DNA of 64,000 bases from JAAURB01 sp049647265 (GCA_049647265.1 JBARXJ010000048.1:186001-250000), one strand, 5' to 3'. Counted from the first letter of the stretch, positions 47,117-56,965 are shown. Notes: a model not told the origin generated them from the letters alone. Translations and numbers: made by a program.

Positions 47117-47527
47117 TTAAGTTGAAGGTGAGGGCTGTTGGGGTTGAGCTAGACTATTAAGATGATTTCGTAACCTTAATAAAGTAGCCGTTTGACCTAA
47201 ATTTAAAGGGAGTAAAGATACGCCTTCTAGACGAGATTGTATCCAACCTTCGCCCCAATACCATTCATGAAACCCATCAATTCCTTGACTGAGTAACAAT
47301 CTTAAACAGTTGGGTTCAACTCGATCAACACAATGATCGATAATAATCGGCCCTAATGTCGTTTTAAATGTCATTCCCGTCTGAAACTGCTCAGGTAGTC
47401 CAGGAGAAAATTGCTGCGGCCATAGCCATTTTTGCATTTGACTTGGATACAGCAAACTTTCTCGAATTAGACTCTCTGAAGCTTCGACTTCTATGCGTAA
47501 GCTGCTTTGTTGAAACGTACCAAACAT
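47117..47527 (-). CDS. SRPBCC-like conserved cyanobacterial protein
   Basis: A 136-residue protein starting MFGTFQQSSLRIEVEASESL and containing LIRESLLYPSQMQKWLWPQQF, GMTFKTTLGPIIIDHCVDRV and a C-terminal helix. The pattern of a short helix after the first strand and a long curved sheet fits the START/SRPBCC fold. I start at 47527; the frame is open to 47698 but that stretch overlaps prfA and looks non-coding (Arg/Ser-rich). Ligand unknown. It lies 98 bases after prfA on the same strand, so it may be the last gene of that transcript. Confidence 0.65.
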   Translation of the reverse strand: MFGTFQQSSLRIEVEASESLIRESLLYPSQMQKWLWPQQFSPGLPEQFQTGMTFKTTLGPIIIDHCVDRVEPNCLRLLLSQGIDGFHEWYWGEGWIQSRLEGVSLLPLNLGQTATLLRLRNHLNSLAQPQQPSPST

Positions 47528-47625
47528 CGTAATTTTTAATGATAAAGTGAGGAATGAAGAACAACAAATCAGCCTATTTTTAGCTCTGATGCGTTTGATC
47601 TCTACTGAATAGTATAGAGATAATT

Positions 47626-48735
47626 TTACACAGTTGTAGAAGCGGCGGTAGACTCTGCTAATTCTACTAACCGTTCTTGCTGATCTTGAACCACACAAGC
47701 CTGAATCATATCTTCGATATCCCCTTCTAATGCTGGGTTTAAAGAGAAATTATGACCTAAACGGTGATCGGTGACGCGGTTGTCTTTATAATTATAAGTG
47801 CGAATTTTCTCCGAACGCGATCCGGTTCCGACTTGACTTCGCCGCATAGAAGTGACAGCTTCTTGTTGTTCCCGCAGCTTCATTTCATACAGTTTAGCCC
47901 GCAAAATTTGCATTGCCCGTTCTCGGTTTTGCAATTGACTCCGTTCTTCGGTACAAAAAATCCGAATACCTGTGGGTTTGTGGAATAAATCAGCAGCGGT
48001 TTCAACCTTGTTAACGTTTTGTCCACCCGCCCCACCCGAGCGAGCCGTAGTCATCTCAATATCTTTCGGATCGATTTCGATTTCCACATCATCCACTTCT
48101 GGCATAATTGCCACCGTTGCAGTTGAGGTATGAACTCGTCCTCCCGCTTCTGTCAGTGGCACTCTTTGTACCCGATGAACCCCTGCTTCAAACTTGAGCT
48201 TACTATAAACCCGATCGCCTTGTATTTCTAAAATCGCCTCTTTAAAACCGCCCATATCTGCTAAAGATTCACTTAGCATTTTTACCCGCCAATTCTGACC
48301 CTCAGCATACCGGGAATACATCCGGACTAAGTCCCCTGCCCAAATACTGGCTTCATCTCCCCCCGTTCCAGCTCGTATTTCTAACATGATATTCTTATCA
48401 TCATTCGGATCGCTGGGTAATAACAAAACTTTGAGGCGAGTTTCTAGTTCTGAGATTTGATTTTCTAACTCTTCGACTTCCAAAGATGCCATTTCTTTGA
48501 GTTCAGGATCGTTCCCGGCTTCCCGTAATATTTGTTTTGCCCCGGCTAATTCTTCAGTTGCCGTTTGCCATTGTTGATAAGTATTAACGGTTTCTTCTAA
48601 AGAAGCTCTCGCTTTAGCAATATTTTGAAATTCGTCTGGGTTGCTTGCCGTATCGGGATCTGCTAAACGTAGGGTTAATTCATTAAACGTTTGTTCAACA
48701 GACTTGAGTTTTTCGAGTAAATAGGTTTCAGCCAT
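47626..48735 (-). CDS. prfA: Peptide chain release factor 1
   Basis: A 369-residue class I release factor that reads UAA/UAG stop codons and triggers peptide release. The catalytic GGQ motif lies in RSGGAGGQNVNKVETA, where Gln is normally N5-methylated. The anticodon-like region (tripeptide PxT type) lies in GVHRVQRVPLTEAGGRVHTS. Length is standard. It is the downstream end of the long ribosomal gene run, 150 bases after rpmE. Confidence 0.97.
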   Translation of the reverse strand: MAETYLLEKLKSVEQTFNELTLRLADPDTASNPDEFQNIAKARASLEETVNTYQQWQTATEELAGAKQILREAGNDPELKEMASLEVEELENQISELETRLKVLLLPSDPNDDKNIMLEIRAGTGGDEASIWAGDLVRMYSRYAEGQNWRVKMLSESLADMGGFKEAILEIQGDRVYSKLKFEAGVHRVQRVPLTEAGGRVHTSTATVAIMPEVDDVEIEIDPKDIEMTTARSGGAGGQNVNKVETAADLFHKPTGIRIFCTEERSQLQNRERAMQILRAKLYEMKLREQQEAVTSMRRSQVGTGSRSEKIRTYNYKDNRVTDHRLGHNFSLNPALEGDIEDMIQACVVQDQQERLVELAESTAASTTV

Positions 48736-48885
48736 GATGATGTCCTTTATCAGTTGTTAGTTGTCATTACAATAGAAATATGGAGCGAAAATATCTAGTT
48801 AGTTGCTGTCGAAGGGAATCAAAGTTATCCTGTCACTCCCTTCACACAACAAATAACTCAGAAAAAATGACAAATAACAACCTCG

Positions 48886-49122
48886 CTATTTCTCGGGATT
48901 TTGGTCTGAATCTTCACTCATCATTCCATATTTCCGCAAGAAGCGTTCTACCCGACCTTCGGTATCAATAATCTTTTGAGTCCCTGTATAAAAGGGATGA
49001 TTTCCAGACCATACGTCAACCTGAATAGTAGGTTGAGTTGAACCAACTTTCATCACAACTTCGCCGTTACAATAAACTTCGGCTTCTGGATACCATTCGG
49101 GATGAATATCAGGTTTTGGCAT
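48886..49122 (-). CDS. rpmE: 50S ribosomal protein L31
   Basis: A 78-residue L31. Starts MPKPDIHPEWYPEAEVYCNG and contains YTGTQKIIDTEGRVERFLRKYG. Only one Cys is present, so this is the zinc-free (C-minus) form, as is common in cyanobacteria. The C-terminal tail is acidic. Located between prfA and rpsI on the same strand. Confidence 0.93.
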   Translation of the reverse strand: MPKPDIHPEWYPEAEVYCNGEVVMKVGSTQPTIQVDVWSGNHPFYTGTQKIIDTEGRVERFLRKYGMMSEDSDQNPEK

Positions 49123-49363
49123 AACTTTAACGAACTCCGATGAATCAACTGTAATTTTATTTTATAGCGCTGCGCGAGGGAACGGGCAACAGGGAACGGG
49201 GAACAGATCATCAAAGACCTTGTCATATAAAGGTTAGAAAAATTCTTTGTTCTCTGAATTTGTCAACTTCTTAGTACGCAGTTCTATCACGCATGAGTTG
49301 GAATTGAAAGGGAAGTTTATTAATTTATGGATTAAAAAACACTTCCCAATATTTCTAACCTGT

Positions 49364-49774
49364 TTACCGTTTGGAGAACTGAGGCGCTTTACGGGCTTTG
49401 CGTAAACCGTATTTCTTCCGTTCTTTGGCGCGAGGGTCGCGAGTTAAATAGCCCTCAATTTTCAACGGCGGCCGGTTATCAGGACTGAGTTCGCATAATG
49501 CCCGGGCAACCCCTAAGCGAATCGCTTCTGCTTGTCCAGTTACGCCGCCACCTTTAACGTTAACCAGGATATCGTAATCCCCCTCTAAGCCTAAAATCTC
49601 TAAAGGGGCTTTGGTGGTGGAAAGATAAGTTTGGTTGTATTGGAGATAATTTTCTCCATCGCGACCATTAATTACGACTTTACCTTCGCCGGGAATCAGA
49701 CGGACGCGGGCGATCGCAGATTTTCGACGGCCAGTACCCCAATAAACGGCCTGACCACTATCAGTTGCTTGCAT
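49364..49774 (-). CDS. rpsI: 30S ribosomal protein S9
   Basis: A 136-residue S9, with the conserved AVYWGTGRRKSAIARVRL at the start and the basic tail KKYGLRKARKAPQFSKR whose last Arg contacts the P-site tRNA. It begins only a few bases after rplM stops, the usual rplM-rpsI pair. Confidence 0.97.
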   Translation of the reverse strand: MQATDSGQAVYWGTGRRKSAIARVRLIPGEGKVVINGRDGENYLQYNQTYLSTTKAPLEILGLEGDYDILVNVKGGGVTGQAEAIRLGVARALCELSPDNRPPLKIEGYLTRDPRAKERKKYGLRKARKAPQFSKR

Positions 49775-49776
49775 AA

Positions 49777-50235
49777 TTAATTATCTCCTTTTGTATTAGT
49801 ATTAATGGTGAGGATTTCCGGTTGTTGAGCCGTATGGGGATGATCTGATCCGGCATAAACTTTTAACTTTCTAAACAGTTGCCGACCGAGGACATTTTTC
49901 GGTAACATCCCTTTAACCGCCTGCTCAATAATCCGTTCGGGAACACGATCTTGAAGTTGATCGAAGGTTTCGATTTTCATCCCCCCCGGTCTACCGGAAT
50001 GACGACGATATAATTTTTGGCTGCGTTTTCGTCCTGTTACATTGACTTTATCGGCATTCAGCACAATCACAAAATCCCCTGTATCCATGTGAGGGGTATA
50101 AGTGGGTTTATTTTTACCCCGCAGAATACGAGCAATTTCGGTGGCTAAACGACCTAAACGTTGATCGGCTGCATCTACCACATACCACTTGGGTTCTAGG
50201 GTATCTGCATTTGGTAAATAGGTTTTTGTCATCAT
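49777..50235 (-). CDS. rplM: 50S ribosomal protein L13
   Basis: A 152-residue L13 (151 if the second Met is used, at 50232). Signatures include WYVVDAADQRLGRLATEIA, YTPHMDTGDFVIVLNA and VKGMLPKNVLGRQLFRKLKVYAG. Assembly-initiating large-subunit protein. Coupled to rpsI 2 bases downstream. Confidence 0.97.
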   Translation of the reverse strand: MMTKTYLPNADTLEPKWYVVDAADQRLGRLATEIARILRGKNKPTYTPHMDTGDFVIVLNADKVNVTGRKRSQKLYRRHSGRPGGMKIETFDQLQDRVPERIIEQAVKGMLPKNVLGRQLFRKLKVYAGSDHPHTAQQPEILTINTNTKGDN

Positions 50236-50253
50236 AATGGATTGATCCTATAT

Positions 50254-51114
50254 TTAAGAATGGGTTTGATCCAGAGCAAAATGGGGAAATGTATCAAACC
50301 ATAGGGATGTTGGAAACGGAAAATCGGGATAACCCACCCGTAGTAGGCATAACCCTTTGGCTGGGGCGGAATATTTCACCACTTCTCGCCGCTGGTTGAC
50401 CCAGATGTCTTTGAACTCCGATAGCGATCGCTCTTTTGTTCCCACCTGCACCAACAGTCCCACCAATAGCCGCATCATCCCGTACAAAAAACCGCTGGCT
50501 TGGACTTCGATTTGAACCAGTGGCCCAAACCGTTGGCATTGTACATCTTGGACTTCTACCCAAGCATGGGGGCGCGAAGATCCAGCCCGTTGAAAGGCTG
50601 CCAGATGATGGGTTCCCAATAAGGGGTCTAAAGCCGCCTGCATTAATGATTCATCTAACCGATGATGATAATAATGCCAACTATAAGGGGCAATAAATAG
50701 GTTGGCAGACGGATCGGTATAGAGAGTATAACGATAACGTCGCCACAGGGCAGAAAACCGCGCGTGCCAGTCATTTGGAACCGTCGCTGATCCCCGGATC
50801 AGGACATCGTCTGCCAGACGACCATTGAGGATTGATTTCCAACGATAGTCTGGAATATGACAGGGCGCTTCAAAATGAGCAACTTGGGCAGCGGCATGAA
50901 CTCCAGCATCGGTACGGCCGGCGCTATGAACGGTAACAGGATGATTCAGAAAACCGGCGATCGCTGTTTCTAAGTCTTCCTGAACGGTGCGGCCGTTGGG
51001 TTGACGTTGCCAACCGTGAAACTGAGTCCCCAGATATTGAATCACAAGGGCGATCCGTTGATAGTCTGTAGGACTGCTTTGTTGAGGGTCACCGGGTGCT
51101 GAAAGTTGAGCCAT
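50254..51114 (-). CDS. truA: tRNA pseudouridine(38-40) synthase TruA
   Basis: A 286-residue TruA, which converts U38-U40 of the anticodon arm to pseudouridine. The catalytic Asp lies in HSAGRTDAGVHAAAQVAHF; QYLGTQFHGWQRQPNGRTVQ and SGFLYGMMRLLVG are further family blocks. Location between rplQ and rplM is typical of cyanobacteria. It is slightly longer at the C-terminus than the E. coli enzyme. Confidence 0.95.
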   Translation of the reverse strand: MAQLSAPGDPQQSSPTDYQRIALVIQYLGTQFHGWQRQPNGRTVQEDLETAIAGFLNHPVTVHSAGRTDAGVHAAAQVAHFEAPCHIPDYRWKSILNGRLADDVLIRGSATVPNDWHARFSALWRRYRYTLYTDPSANLFIAPYSWHYYHHRLDESLMQAALDPLLGTHHLAAFQRAGSSRPHAWVEVQDVQCQRFGPLVQIEVQASGFLYGMMRLLVGLLVQVGTKERSLSEFKDIWVNQRREVVKYSAPAKGLCLLRVGYPDFPFPTSLWFDTFPHFALDQTHS

Positions 51115-51155
51115 TGAGAATATCCAGGGGCAAAATGGTTGCTCTCCAGTTGAGA

Positions 51156-51506
51156 TTAAACCAATTCAATCACTGCCATTTCTGAATTATCTCCCCGACG
51201 GCGGACGGTACGGATAATCCGGGTATAGCCACCATTACGAGAGCCATAGCGGTCTTTGGCGGCTTCAAATAGGGCGTGAACCAATTGTTTATCATAGATA
51301 TATCCCATCGCGGCTCGACGCGCACTTAAAGAGCCATCTTTGGCGAGGGTAATCATTTTTTCCGCTTCTGATTGAACGGCTTTTGCCCGTACTTTGGTGG
51401 TGGTGATCCGACCATGGCGAATCAGTTCTGTGGTTAGCGATCGCAACAGTGCTTTTCGCTGGTCAGCAGGTTTTCCCAGTTGAGGGATTCGACTACGATG
51501 ACGCAT
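51156..51506 (-). CDS. rplQ: 50S ribosomal protein L17
   Basis: A 116-residue L17 beginning MRHRSRIPQLGKPADQRKAL and containing TTELIRHGRITTTKVRAK and the C-terminal GYTRIIRTVRRRGDN. Standard length for cyanobacteria, directly after rpoA in the alpha operon. Confidence 0.97.
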   Translation of the reverse strand: MRHRSRIPQLGKPADQRKALLRSLTTELIRHGRITTTKVRAKAVQSEAEKMITLAKDGSLSARRAAMGYIYDKQLVHALFEAAKDRYGSRNGGYTRIIRTVRRRGDNSEMAVIELV

Positions 51507-51635
51507 AATCTGTTTCAGTGAATAATTTCAGGTTATATTTGCCCCACAGTTAATTTGGGTATTTTGTGGGATGACTCAATGATGGATAATTGAGTGGTTG
51601 CTAAACACTTTCTCAGGTGAAACTGTTTAGGCTGA

Positions 51636-52580
51636 CTAGGCTTTCGCTGCCCGTTCTTGAGGCAATGTAATTCCTAGACGCTTTTGTAGTGCTTCGATCA
51701 CTTCTTCGGCTGATTTTTGACCAAAGTTTTTGATCTCGAGCAAGTCTTCTTGGGTATAATCCCGTAAGTCAGCCACAGAGTTGATCTGTGCCCGCTTAAG
51801 ACAGTTATAAGCCCGTACAGAGAGATGCAGTTCCTCAATCGGAATTTGACTGGTGGGATCGACATCGTCTGTTTGATCGCTCTTCATCGTTTCTGGAGTG
51901 ATATCTTGCAGCGGTGCAAACAGATCCACTAACACCGTTGCTGCCTGACTCAAAGCGTCTTGAGGCGTTACACTACCGTTGGTCCAAATTTCCATAATCA
52001 GCCGATCTTGCTCCAGCGAACCCCCTACACGAGCATCTTCAACCATGTAGTTGACTTTCCGCACTGGCATGAAGACTGCATCAATTTGTAGGAAGTCTAC
52101 AGCCGTCGCCTCATCTCGATTTCGATCGACTGTACGATATCCAATCCCTTGTTCAAATTGAACCTCCATTTCTAGAGTTGATCCAGGGGATAGGGTTGCG
52201 ATATATTGACTTTTATCTACAACTTCTGCTTCAGAGGGAACGTCAAAGTCTCCTGCTGTCACTGTTGCTGGGCCTTGAACCAATAAACGCCCAATTTGTT
52301 TTTGGGGCGAATAACTTTTTAGAACAACATCTTTTAAATTCAGTAGAATTTCTAGGACATCTTCTCGAACTCCTTCAATTGTGGCAAATTCGTGATTTAC
52401 ACCCGCGATCCGAACGGCGGTAATAGCGGCTCCTTCTAAGTTAGAGAGTAAAACTCGTCTAAGGGCATTTCCCACTGTTGTACCTTGACCGCGACCGAGT
52501 GGTTCTAGGACAAATTTACCATATTGACTTTTGTTGGCATCTGTACTGGACTCAATACACTCAATTTTAAACTGCGCCAC
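51636..52580 (-). CDS. rpoA: DNA-directed RNA polymerase subunit alpha (GTG start)
   Basis: A 314-residue alpha subunit that nucleates the polymerase (N-terminal domain) and contacts promoter UP elements and activators (C-terminal domain). I start at GTG 52580 because the protein then begins (M)AQFKIECIES like its homologues, and a perfect GGGAGGT Shine-Dalgarno precedes it by 7 bases; the ATG at 52613 would add 11 residues lacking that support. Core signatures: FVLEPLGRGQGTTVGNALRR and the C-terminal LHLSVRAYNCLKRAQINSVA. Follows rpsK. Confidence 0.96.
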   Translation of the reverse strand: MAQFKIECIESSTDANKSQYGKFVLEPLGRGQGTTVGNALRRVLLSNLEGAAITAVRIAGVNHEFATIEGVREDVLEILLNLKDVVLKSYSPQKQIGRLLVQGPATVTAGDFDVPSEAEVVDKSQYIATLSPGSTLEMEVQFEQGIGYRTVDRNRDEATAVDFLQIDAVFMPVRKVNYMVEDARVGGSLEQDRLIMEIWTNGSVTPQDALSQAATVLVDLFAPLQDITPETMKSDQTDDVDPTSQIPIEELHLSVRAYNCLKRAQINSVADLRDYTQEDLLEIKNFGQKSAEEVIEALQKRLGITLPQERAAKA

Positions 52581-52711
52581 CGCTTCTGACCTCCCTTCTC
52601 CTTTCAACCCCAAAGTGTAATGCTTTATCTAAGATGAACAACGAAAAATGTCAATGTTTTTGTTTTCAGCTTTCATGAACTGTTCTGGTTCGTAGTCGTG
52701 ATTCAATCTGT

Positions 52712-53104
52712 TTACACTCGGCGGCGTTTGGGAGGGCGGCAACCATTGTGAGGAATGGGGGTAATATCTCGAATTAGGGTAATTTCTAATCCTGCCCCTT
52801 GCAATGCCCGAATGGCAGTCTCTCGACCGGCTCCAGGGCCACTGACCATTACCTCAACTTGACGCATTCCTTGGTCGTTGGCTCGGCGACCTGCGGCTTC
52901 AGCGGCGGTTTGGGCGGCAAAAGGTGTGCCTTTTTTTGCGCCTTTAAAACCGGTTGCCCCGGCAGAAGACCAAGAGATTACTTCTCCATTGGGATCGGTA
53001 ATGGTCACAATGGTGTTGTTGAAGGTAGATTGAATATAGGCTACTCCATTGGGAACATTGCGTTTTTGCTTTTTCGCGCCTGATTTTTTGGTTTGTCGCG
53101 CCAT
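52712..53104 (-). CDS. rpsK: 30S ribosomal protein S11
   Basis: A 130-residue S11 with the conserved GVAYIQSTFNNTIVTITDPN and GGCRPPKRRRV-type ending (here HNGCRPPKRRRV). It forms the platform near the Shine-Dalgarno interaction. Sits between rpsM and rpoA. Confidence 0.97.
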   Translation of the reverse strand: MARQTKKSGAKKQKRNVPNGVAYIQSTFNNTIVTITDPNGEVISWSSAGATGFKGAKKGTPFAAQTAAEAAGRRANDQGMRQVEVMVSGPGAGRETAIRALQGAGLEITLIRDITPIPHNGCRPPKRRRV

Positions 53105-53209
53105 AATGATTGTTGACTTAGATAGATGAATTGTGTAATTGAACCTAAAATTAGATAGATTTCATCATACGGATTAATTGATTTGATGAAATTTTCATAT
53201 TGTGATGAA

Positions 53210-53590
53210 TTACTTCTTAGCGGCTGCTTTTTTCTTCCCAGCGACCGTCCGACGCACACCCCGCCGAGTCCGAGCGTTGGTTCGAGTCCGTTGACCTCTT
53301 ACGGGTAAGCCCATACGATGACGGCGACCTCGATAGGTTCCAATATCCATCAAACGCTTGATGTTCATGGCTTCCCAGCGTCTGAGATCCCCTTCGACTT
53401 GATAGTCTTGTATCGCACCCCGTAGAGCCGCTACATCTGAGTCACTCAGGTCTTTAACTCGAGTATCAGGGTTGACCCCTGTTTTTTCTAAGATTTCTTG
53501 GGAGCGGGTTAATCCCACTCCGTAGATATAAGTCAGACCGATCTCAACCCGCTTATTTCGGGGAAGATCGATTCCGGAAATCCGTGCCAT
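53210..53590 (-). CDS. rpsM: 30S ribosomal protein S13
   Basis: A 126-residue S13, starting MARISGIDLPRNKRVEIGLT, with RRHRMGLPVRGQRTRTNART near the C-terminus and a lysine-rich tail reaching the ribosomal P site. Standard position downstream of rpmJ. Confidence 0.97.
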   Translation of the reverse strand: MARISGIDLPRNKRVEIGLTYIYGVGLTRSQEILEKTGVNPDTRVKDLSDSDVAALRGAIQDYQVEGDLRRWEAMNIKRLMDIGTYRGRRHRMGLPVRGQRTRTNARTRRGVRRTVAGKKKAAAKK

Positions 53591-53855
53591 GCCTATTTGT
53601 TCTCCCTAATTTTGCACTATTAAACTGGTGAGTTGAGTTACAGACTACAGTTAGGCCAACTGTAGAGAAACAACACCATTTTTGTAACAGCATAATGGCT
53701 GCTAAAACCATGATTAATCTAGTGATTAATTTCTCTCTTAGAACAATGAATCAGAACTTTGCTGACCGCAGAGTTATATTGGAGTTGATGGCGATTGAGC
53801 CGACAGCAACGTGTTATGGCTTGATCGCTCACTTCACCCCAACCGAAGTCTGGTA

Positions 53856-53969
53856 TTAACCTTGACGCTGTTTATGCTTGGGGTTATCGCAGATGACCAT
53901 CACGCGACCTCGTCGGCGAATGACTCGACACTTTTCACAAATTTTCCGCACTGATGCTCGTACTTTCAT
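53856..53969 (-). CDS. rpmJ: 50S ribosomal protein L36
   Basis: A 37-residue protein, MKVRASVRKICEKCRVIRRR then GRVMVICDNPKHKQRQG. The zinc ligands Cys11, Cys14, Cys27 and His32 are all present (C-plus form). It lies between rpsM and infA as in other bacteria, and is small enough to be overlooked. Confidence 0.96.
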   Translation of the reverse strand: MKVRASVRKICEKCRVIRRRGRVMVICDNPKHKQRQG

Positions 53970-54082
53970 GCGATGATATTAAGACAACACTACAACAAAT
54001 TTATTATTATATCATTGTAATCGCTTTTTTATCTGTCTTAGCTCATATAAATTTCCCAGCGCAGAAGCTGTTTTGTATAGAG

Positions 54083-54307
54083 CTATTTTTTCTTGAGTCG
54101 ATATGTAATTCGTCCTTTGGTCAGGTCGTAAGGTGTGAGCTCAACTTTAACCCGATCCCCGGGTAAAATCTTGATATAGTTTCGCCGAATCTTACCCGAG
54201 ATATGAGCAAGAACATTAAATCCATTATCGAGATCGACCCGAAACATCGCGTTAGGAAGAGACTCAGTCACGGTTCCTTCCATTTCAATTAGATCTTGCT
54301 TAGACAA
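54083..54307 (-). CDS. infA: Translation initiation factor IF-1
   Basis: A 74-residue single OB-fold factor, starting MSKQDLIEMEGTVTESLPNA, containing VLAHISGKIRRNYIKILPGDRV. It blocks the A site during initiation. Located between rpmJ and adk in the spc/alpha operon region. Confidence 0.97.
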   Translation of the reverse strand: MSKQDLIEMEGTVTESLPNAMFRVDLDNGFNVLAHISGKIRRNYIKILPGDRVKVELTPYDLTKGRITYRLKKK

Positions 54308-54553
54308 GCTGTGATTTCCTCAATTCAACATAAGCGAGCAATGATATTTCTGACCCCATTGAGTTGAGATCCTAAACATCACAAAGCTGTAGAAATTCAG
54401 GAGAATTTCTTAACATATTTTATCAAAATTTTGCACCTTATCGCTTGACTTTTGTCAAGATATTCATCCACAGCGCTTCAGCCAGATTCAAGATACAATT
54501 GATCTCCGAAGCCAATCAATCCGCATCAAATAGGCGATACGGCGGTTCTACCT

Positions 54554-55126
54554 TTAAACCGCAACAGCTTGCTTTAACTCAACAGTGACTTCATCCATGG
54601 ATAAACTCCCGTCAATATAACTGAGTTGATCGCGTTCTTGATAAAACTCAATTAAAGGTGCTGTTTGTTCTCGATAGACTTGTAAGCGACGACGAATGGT
54701 TTCTTCATTGTCATCCCTACGACCCCGAGCCAGTAACCGTTCAACCACCACATCATCGGGCGCATCAAGGTTAATCACTTGCAAGTCGGTTCCTTTTGAT
54801 CCCTGAGAAGAGCTTTCTGCGCTGGACAAGAGTTGTTCAACGAAAATAGCCTGAGGGACGTTACGAGGAAATCCATCGAGAATCCAACCTCGACTGGTAT
54901 CTGCTTGTTCTAAACGATACTTCACCATATCCAAAATCAGTTGATCGGGTACTAACTCCCCTTTATCCATATAGAGTTTAGCCTCAACTCCTAGGGGGGT
55001 TTGCTCCGCCACGTGCTGTCTGAGAATGTCCCCCGTTGAAATATGGGGAATTGCGAGCATTTCAGCAACTCTGATGGCTTGAGTCCCTTTACCCGCCCCA
55101 GGAGGACCTAGAAAAATAAATCGCAT
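54554..55126 (-). CDS. adk: Adenylate kinase
   Basis: A 190-residue short-form adenylate kinase that interconverts ATP, ADP and AMP. P-loop GPPGAGKGT lies at residues 7-15, STGDILR binds AMP, WILDGFPRN contacts nucleotide, and the short LID (RGRRDDNEETIRRRL) lacks zinc cysteines. It follows secY with a 4-base gap, a standard secY-adk pair. Confidence 0.96.
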   Translation of the reverse strand: MRFIFLGPPGAGKGTQAIRVAEMLAIPHISTGDILRQHVAEQTPLGVEAKLYMDKGELVPDQLILDMVKYRLEQADTSRGWILDGFPRNVPQAIFVEQLLSSAESSSQGSKGTDLQVINLDAPDDVVVERLLARGRRDDNEETIRRRLQVYREQTAPLIEFYQERDQLSYIDGSLSMDEVTVELKQAVAV

Positions 55127-55130
55127 AGGA

Positions 55131-56435
55131 CTATTTCACCATTCCTTCGTATCTTTGAGAGATGACGTAGGTTTGTACTTGTTTTGCGGTTTCAATGGCA
55201 ACCCCCACTAGAATTAACAGAGACGTTGCACCAAATCCGCGAAAAGTAGGAACTCGCGTTGCACTTTCAACGACCGTGGGAATAATCGCGACTAAACCCA
55301 GGAAGATTGCACCCAGGAAAGTTAAGCGATTTAACACTCGTTCAATGTACTCACTGGTTGCCCGTCCCGGACGAATACCTGGAATACTGGCTCCCATCTT
55401 TTTCAAGTTTTGGGACATATCCACGGGATTCATAATCAGGGAAGCGTAGAAGTAGCTGAAAAACAGAATCAACACCAGATAAAAGAGGGCATACAGCCAA
55501 GGTGTTGGGCCGTTTGGACTCAAGTAAGTTGAGATTCGTATTAATGTCGGATTATTGGTGAATTGAGACAGAGAAGCGGGTAAAATGAGTACAGCCGATG
55601 CAAAAATAATCGGCATCACGCCCCCCTGATTCAACCGCAGCGGTAAATAGCTGGTTTTTTCTCGATAGAGTTTCCGGCCAACCTGACGACGAGCGGATAA
55701 AATCGGAATCCGACGAGTCCCTTCTTGGACGAAAACAATCCCAACAATCATTGCTAGGAAGATCAGTAATAAAAGAATCACTCGGCCGACAATTGCGCGA
55801 TCGCCACTTTGAGCCAATTCAATCGTATTTCCTAACGAACTCGGTAACACAGCCACAATGTTGACAAAAATCAGCAAAGAAGCGCCATTACCAATACCCC
55901 GCTCTGTAATTAACTCAGAGACCCACATCACAAACATTGAGCCAGCGGCTAAGGCTAAAATCACCTCTACGGTAAAGAAAACCCCAGGATTTTGAGCAAA
56001 TGGGGTCACCCAAATCGAAATCCCAATACTTTGTAATAAAGCCCAACCGAGGGCAACATAACGGGTAATTTGAGAAATTTTGCGTCGTCCCGCTTCCCCT
56101 TCGTTTTTCTGCAAATCTTCTAGACTGGGCAAGGCTGCCGTCATCAATTGCATAATAATAGAAGCGTTAATAAAGGGAATAATCCCTAACGCAAAAATCC
56201 CTAGGGCTGATAATCCACCCCCAGAGAATAAGTCTAGTAAACCAATTACCGGACTATTTTGTACATTAGCAGCAAACGCGGCTCGATCTATCCCCGGAAT
56301 GGGTAAGAAAACCCCTAAACGCACTAACACGAGCAACCCGATGGTAATGAGGATACGACCTCGTAAACCGGCTGCTTGTGCCATTTGCATAAAGGTTTCT
56401 TGAGCCGTCGGTGCTTTATCTCGACTAACAACCAT
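55131..56435 (-). CDS. secY: Protein translocase subunit SecY
   Basis: A 434-residue ten-helix channel of the Sec translocon. Signatures include FLPIPGIDRAAFAAN near the plug, NASIIMQLMTAALPSLEDLQKNEGEAGR and NLKKMGASIPGIRPGR in the cytoplasmic loops. I start at ATG 56435, with GCGAGGTTG upstream; a TTG at 56444 is also in frame. Downstream of rplO and upstream of adk, the normal order. Confidence 0.96.
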   Translation of the reverse strand: MVVSRDKAPTAQETFMQMAQAAGLRGRILITIGLLVLVRLGVFLPIPGIDRAAFAANVQNSPVIGLLDLFSGGGLSALGIFALGIIPFINASIIMQLMTAALPSLEDLQKNEGEAGRRKISQITRYVALGWALLQSIGISIWVTPFAQNPGVFFTVEVILALAAGSMFVMWVSELITERGIGNGASLLIFVNIVAVLPSSLGNTIELAQSGDRAIVGRVILLLLIFLAMIVGIVFVQEGTRRIPILSARRQVGRKLYREKTSYLPLRLNQGGVMPIIFASAVLILPASLSQFTNNPTLIRISTYLSPNGPTPWLYALFYLVLILFFSYFYASLIMNPVDMSQNLKKMGASIPGIRPGRATSEYIERVLNRLTFLGAIFLGLVAIIPTVVESATRVPTFRGFGATSLLILVGVAIETAKQVQTYVISQRYEGMVK

Positions 56436-56485
56436 AAAAGACAACCTCGCTTAAACCATTTTCAGCCAATGCCATAGCGCGATCG

Positions 56486-56965
56486 CTAATCTGCATCAGT
56501 TTCTGTATCAGGCTTGCTAGCATCCACGACTTCACAACTCCCACCTGCGGCCTCAATTTTGGATTGGGCGGTTTTGGTAAATCCAGCCGCTTGTACCTGA
56601 AGTGCGACATTCAGTTCACCATCTCCGAGGACTTTCAAGGGCCCTTTACTACTATTGAGCAGGCCTGCTTCCATCAAAGAGGCGAGCGTCACTGTTGTGT
56701 TGGAGCTGAGGGAGGCTAGCTTTCCTACATTAATGGTAGTGTAACGTTTACGGTTGACCAGAGGAAAGCCTTTTAATTTGGGTAAACGACGATAAAGCGG
56801 ATTTTGTCCCCCTTCAAATCCAGGGCGAGTGCCGCCACCCGAGCGAGATTTTTGTCCCCGCATCCCTTTACCACAGCTTGCCCCTTGTCCGGCGGAAATT
56901 CCCCGTCCTAAGCGGCGTTTACGATGACGGGAACCGTCTTTTGGAACAGCGTCTTGTAATCTCAT
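56486..56965 (-). CDS. rplO: 50S ribosomal protein L15
   Basis: A 159-residue L15 with the glycine-rich start GSRHRKRRLGRGISAGQGAS and the conserved FEGGQNPLYRRLPKLKGF block. The acidic tail after KIEAAGGSCEVVDASK is lineage-specific. rpmD (L30), which is between rpsE and rplO in E. coli, is absent, as in cyanobacteria. Confidence 0.97.
   Translation of the reverse strand: MRLQDAVPKDGSRHRKRRLGRGISAGQGASCGKGMRGQKSRSGGGTRPGFEGGQNPLYRRLPKLKGFPLVNRKRYTTINVGKLASLSSNTTVTLASLMEAGLLNSSKGPLKVLGDGELNVALQVQAAGFTKTAQSKIEAAGGSCEVVDASKPDTETDAD

Noticed and set aside
47528..47698. N-terminal extension of the SRPBCC-like gene
   Set aside because: It overlaps prfA, is rich in Arg/Ser/Cys and lacks the conserved look of the rest; the ATG at 47527 fits better.
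53275..53295. GGTTCGAGTCCG resembling a tRNA T-loop
   Set aside because: It lies inside the rpsM coding sequence and no acceptor stem or anticodon arm surrounds it.
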